This document shows positions 60,511 through 64,000 of a stretch of DNA of 64,000 bases, one piece after another. Made by a program: the position numbers and the translations under genes. Positions within the stretch are counted from its first letter, which is position 1, and the number at the start of each line of letters is the position of its first letter. The DNA is from Musa acuminata AAA Group (taxonomy: Eukaryota > Streptophyta > Magnoliopsida > Zingiberales > Musaceae), in contig NC_088342.1 in assembly GCF_036884655.1 (NCBI RefSeq), forward strand, positions 13,843,501-13,907,500, in the 5' to 3' direction. The notes under the pieces are model-generated. The model did not search any database. It had not been told where the DNA came from and was given only the letters and a program-made list of their open reading frames with translations.

Positions 60511-61681
60511 TGCTAGTCATAGGTGCCCTACAAACCAATCAAGTGAGTAATGATACTATGACACGATATGCACTTTTTTGTTTATTATTATCTCTTAGTA
60601 TTTTTCTCACTTTATGTTATCTATTGTATATATTATAATATTCATACATCTGTGCAATAGAAATTAGATCATGATGAGATCACGATAATGAGATCGATTT
60701 ACCTTTAAATATAGATTCTAAATAATTCTGGTCATAGGTTACTCGAGAGGGATATCGAGATAATCGGACATATTAGTATGCTGTATACCCATCCACATGA
60801 TGAAGGTGGTTGGTCTCGTAGCAACTTATGTGGAGACATTAGGGATACAATGCAGGTGCTCATTGAAGAATAAGTTCATCGATTGATCCGCTCATTGATA
60901 GTTGGATGGTTGATGATACCTCATTCTCAAACAATAATTCTATGTCCCAATAGTGTATCTAATCCTTAGACGTAAAATACTAAGGATGTCCTATATGAGT
61001 ACTCTCTTTGATATTGGACTTATAGGTCTAGAAGTTTCAGATCTAGCATAGTCAGTCATCGGGAGTGATAGCCAACCTTACGAGGGCAATTGATTACTGA
61101 TAAATAATCATCTACTCTCGGTGTTATGAGAAGAATATCCTATATGCTCTTGCTCAGGCAAATCCTTGGCCAGGGTCATTTGGATTGAGAGAGAAAGAGT
61201 TTTCCGGGAGAATTCGATTAGAGTGAAACTCGAGTAGAAACCATATGGGCCTGACAACACTATACCCAATCTACGATCGTTGGGATGTTAGATAGATGAG
61301 AGACTATAGATACATGGTAAATGAGGATAGATAGGTCTAATGGATTGGATTCTCCTATATCATTTAAGGACAACAGTGTAGTAGCTTAGTACGTCCGTAG
61401 TCGATGAGTCGAGTGAATTATTATAAAAGATAATAATTTACTAAGTCAGAAGGAGTTCTGATAGGTATGACTCACAACCAACTCGATATTGAACCTAAGG
61501 GATCACACACATATGGTAAGTGTTGCGATAAGTAGAGGTCTGAATATAAGATATCCACTAGAGCTCTTATCTTATTGGATATCCAATAAGCCCTTGAATT
61601 ATTGGATCTTATGGATAAGATCCAATAAGAGACAATGAGAGATTATTGGGTAGAGATCCATTAATCTAAGATTCTTAGGTC
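60511..61681 (+). repeat. D-family LTR, 3' truncated
   Basis: It starts TGCTAGTCATAGGTGCCC and follows the D LTR to the ATCCATTAATCTAAG region, then breaks off around 61680, missing the last 450 bp or so. It lies directly in the Copia E protease region. Confidence 0.8.
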
Positions 61682-61689
61682 ATACATAG

Positions 61690-63238
61690 ACCTTTTATTT
61701 TTTATTATTATGATATTTTTTCACTTTTAATTTCTTGTTGTATTTATATATTATGATGTTTGTGGATCTATGTAATGAGAATAGGATCGTGATGATATTA
61801 TGACAATAATACTGATTAACTTTTAAACACAAACCCTAAATAATCTTGGTCATAGATTACTCGCAAGAAATATCAAGATAACTAAATAGATTGATGTACT
61901 ATATACCTGATATGATGGAGGCGGTTGGTCTCATAACTGCTTAAGTGGGAACACTAGAGATATAGTGTAGGTTCTTATTGAAGAATGAGTTCACTGATTG
62001 ATCTACTTATAGAATAGTAGATGGTTAATGATACTTGATGTCAAATAATGATTCTGTAGTCCTAGTTATATATCTAGTTCTTAAACTTGAGATACTAAAG
62101 ATACCTTGTATTAGTATTTTATTCTTTGACTCTAGACTTTCAAGTTTGGAGGTTCTAGATCTGGTACAACTAGTTCTCAAGAATGGTAGCCAACCTTATG
62201 AAGGCAATTGAGTATCAATAGAGGATCATCCACTCTCGGTATCATGAAAAAAATATCCTGTGTTTTCTTGTTCAAACAAATTTCCAATTAGGGCCATTTG
62301 GATTGAGAGAGAAAGAGTTCTCTGGGGGGATCTGATTAGAGTAAGACTCGAGTAAAACCTGTATGGGCCTGACAATACCATGCTCGATATACAATATTTA
62401 GGATATTAGATGAATGAGGGACTATATGCACATGATAATTAAGGATAGAAATGTTTAATGAATTGGATTCCCCTGTATCATTTAGGGACTACAGTGTAGT
62501 GGCCTAGTACGTCCATAGTCAATGAGTTGGGTGAATTATTATAGAGATAATAATTCACTAAGTCAGAAGAAGTTATGATAGGTATGACTCATGGCTAGCT
62601 CGATATTGGCCTTATAGGGTCACATACATATGATAGGTGTTGCGATGAGTAGATGTTCGGATATGAGATATTCGCTAGAGTCCCTTTCTTACTGGATATC
62701 TAATAAGCCCTCAAATTATTGGATCTTATGGATAAGATCCAATAAGAGCTAATGAGAAAATATTGGAAAGAGATCCACTAATCTAAGAGGCTTGGGTGAT
62801 TAGATGGAGATTTAATACCAAATAGGGTAGGATCCATTAGGGTTAAGTTGACAAGGGCTTCTATAAATAGGAGAGAACTAAAGGGCCATAGGCTGGCCTT
62901 TCTTAGTTGTTACCTCCTATTTTTCTCTCCCTTTCTCCTCCTCAGATAGTAGGTGTAGAGATTTAGGTAGCGATTTAAAAGAGTTTTCATAGCTCCTATC
63001 GTGTAGATCATCGCTAGAGAGGAGGGTGCTTGACCTCCTTCATCCTTTCCTACAGATCTATAGGAATTCAAAAATATATAATCTCCTTAGGTAATACAAC
63101 TATCTCATACGTGGTTTTTAGTTTTGTTCTTTTTGCACACCAATCTTCACATAATGACGAACACCTTTTAGGAAATATAAGATTTTTATTTTATATTCTT
63201 CAATTTTATATGCAATGTCGCCTCTAGATTTTTCTATA
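61690..63238 (+). repeat. D-family LTR, 5' truncated
   Basis: The first 80 or so bases are missing. The rest follows the D LTR to TTTTTCTATA, then a decayed PBS (GTGATATTAAAGCTAGG). A TATA text (CTATAAATAGG) lies near 62870. Two truncated LTRs head to tail point to a rearrangement. Confidence 0.78.
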
Positions 63239-63570
63239 GTGATATTAAAGCTAGGTTGTTTATGGGAAAGATTGGTTTTGAACTACGTATATTATGTTTT
63301 AGAAAAACATTGAACGTCAAAATTATTGATGCAAAAGCGAGAAAGGACAACAATTGTTGCTGCCCTCATAAATGGCAGCACTGCCATCTGCATGCAAGCA
63401 CTTGTCGACGACCGACAACCTATGGCGACAGCCCGCGAGCACTACTTGCGTGCACAACACTAGCAATTGCAATGCCCGCGGGCACTGCTTGAAGATGCTA
63501 AGGGTTGCGAAGATGCTCATCAAATCAGTGCTAAATTCCTTGGCAAATCCTAAAAATGCTAAGCATAGCA
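63239..63570 (+). other. D-family internal fragment (leader only)
   Basis: It follows D 40003-40110 (GATTGGTTTTGAACT) and a reduced GC-rich block (63395-63490). Gag-pol is absent. The next sequence is already 3' LTR. Confidence 0.7.
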
Positions 63571-63838
63571 ATTCGAGGAGTATCTTCATAGCCCCTATCG
63601 TGTGAATCACCATTAGTGAGGAGGACAATTGACCTTCTTCATTCTCTCCTATAGATTTATCATATTTTAGGGATATACGATCTCCCTAGATAAAACACAC
63701 CTCTCATATATGCGTGATTTTCAATTATATGATTTTTACACACCAATCTTCGTATGATAAAGAAATCTTTTTGTGAAAATCTAAGATTTATTTTTTATTT
63801 TTCTTTTGACATGTGATGTTGCCCTTATATTTTTTTAC
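63571..63838 (+). repeat. D-family LTR 3' fragment
   Basis: It matches D 39738-40002 from the GAGGAGCGTC region to the LTR end (TGTTGCCCTTATATTTTTTT). Strongly diverged. Confidence 0.65.
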
Positions 63839-64000
63839 AAACTCTCATCCTCTTTAACGACGATCCATATGATATGGGCTACAAAGACATTCCTCGTGCC
63901 CTTAGATTTCTTATTTTTCCATTGACATGTGATGTTTCCCAAATCTCCATATGCCCCCAAATAAGGGTTACTGGTGGAGGAGGAGAAGGAGAGAGGAGAG
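63839..64000. other. Unassigned right edge
   Basis: A stretch near 63900-63945 (TTTCTTATTTTTCCATTGAC) resembles the D LTR end once more. The last 40 bp are GGA-rich. No call. Confidence 0.35.

Overview
The window looks like nuclear DNA of a flowering plant. It has no operons, rRNA, tRNA or CRISPR array. Almost every base belongs to LTR retrotransposons whose primer-binding sites match plant initiator tRNA-Met (TGGTATCAGAGC), plus a LINE and the wreck of a leucine-rich-repeat receptor-like protein (RLP) gene. Species cannot be fixed from the sequence. A monocot such as banana is a weak guess from the overall style. I see no intact protein-coding host gene.

Left part (1-12 kb). A Tnt1-like Copia element (family A, copy A1) enters from the left edge and ends with its 3' LTR at 3372. 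Next come an RLP relic, a TRIM-sized element (about 4303-5125), and a LINE on the minus strand (5126-6867 and 11394-12000). The LINE reverse transcriptase is split by a short-LTR Copia of Ale/Retrofit type (family B, 6873-11392) that has lost its own reverse transcriptase.

Middle part (12-27 kb). An LRR-RLP pseudogene on the minus strand runs from 26995 to 12069. Two independent family A elements cut it: A2 (12971-21174, target duplication TATAA) and A3 (21920-26809). A2 is itself interrupted by a non-coding LTR element (LARD1, 13674-18246) whose two LTRs look identical, so that jump was recent. Smaller RLP relics lie at 27470-27570 and 29110-29345, which suggests an old RLP cluster.

Right part (29-64 kb). 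One deep nest explains most of it. An old Copia (E) has its gag at about 29945-30683 and resumes at 60176 in the same reading frame. A solo LTR of an Angela-like family (D) was inserted between (30689-60170, duplication GTTAA). That 1.7-kb solo LTR took three further insertions: a gag-only element G1 (30892-37011, GTAAA), a full-length D element (38402-47248, TTTCG) and a second gag-only element G3 (47277-60085, GATTT). G3 holds LARD2 (47990-54518, GCTT), which holds a solo LTR of the G family (G2, 50744-52700, GTGCT). After 60511 come rearranged D-family LTR pieces to 63838.

The elements fall into autonomous-type families (A, B, D, E) that encode, or once encoded, gag, protease, integrase, RT and RNase H, and families or copies lacking pol (LARD, G, the TRIM, A2, B as present here) that would need proteins supplied by others. 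The TRIM shares its LTR core, polypurine tract and PBS with family B, so a B-like element is its likely helper. All coding regions seen are broken, mainly by stops that look like C-to-T or G-to-A changes.
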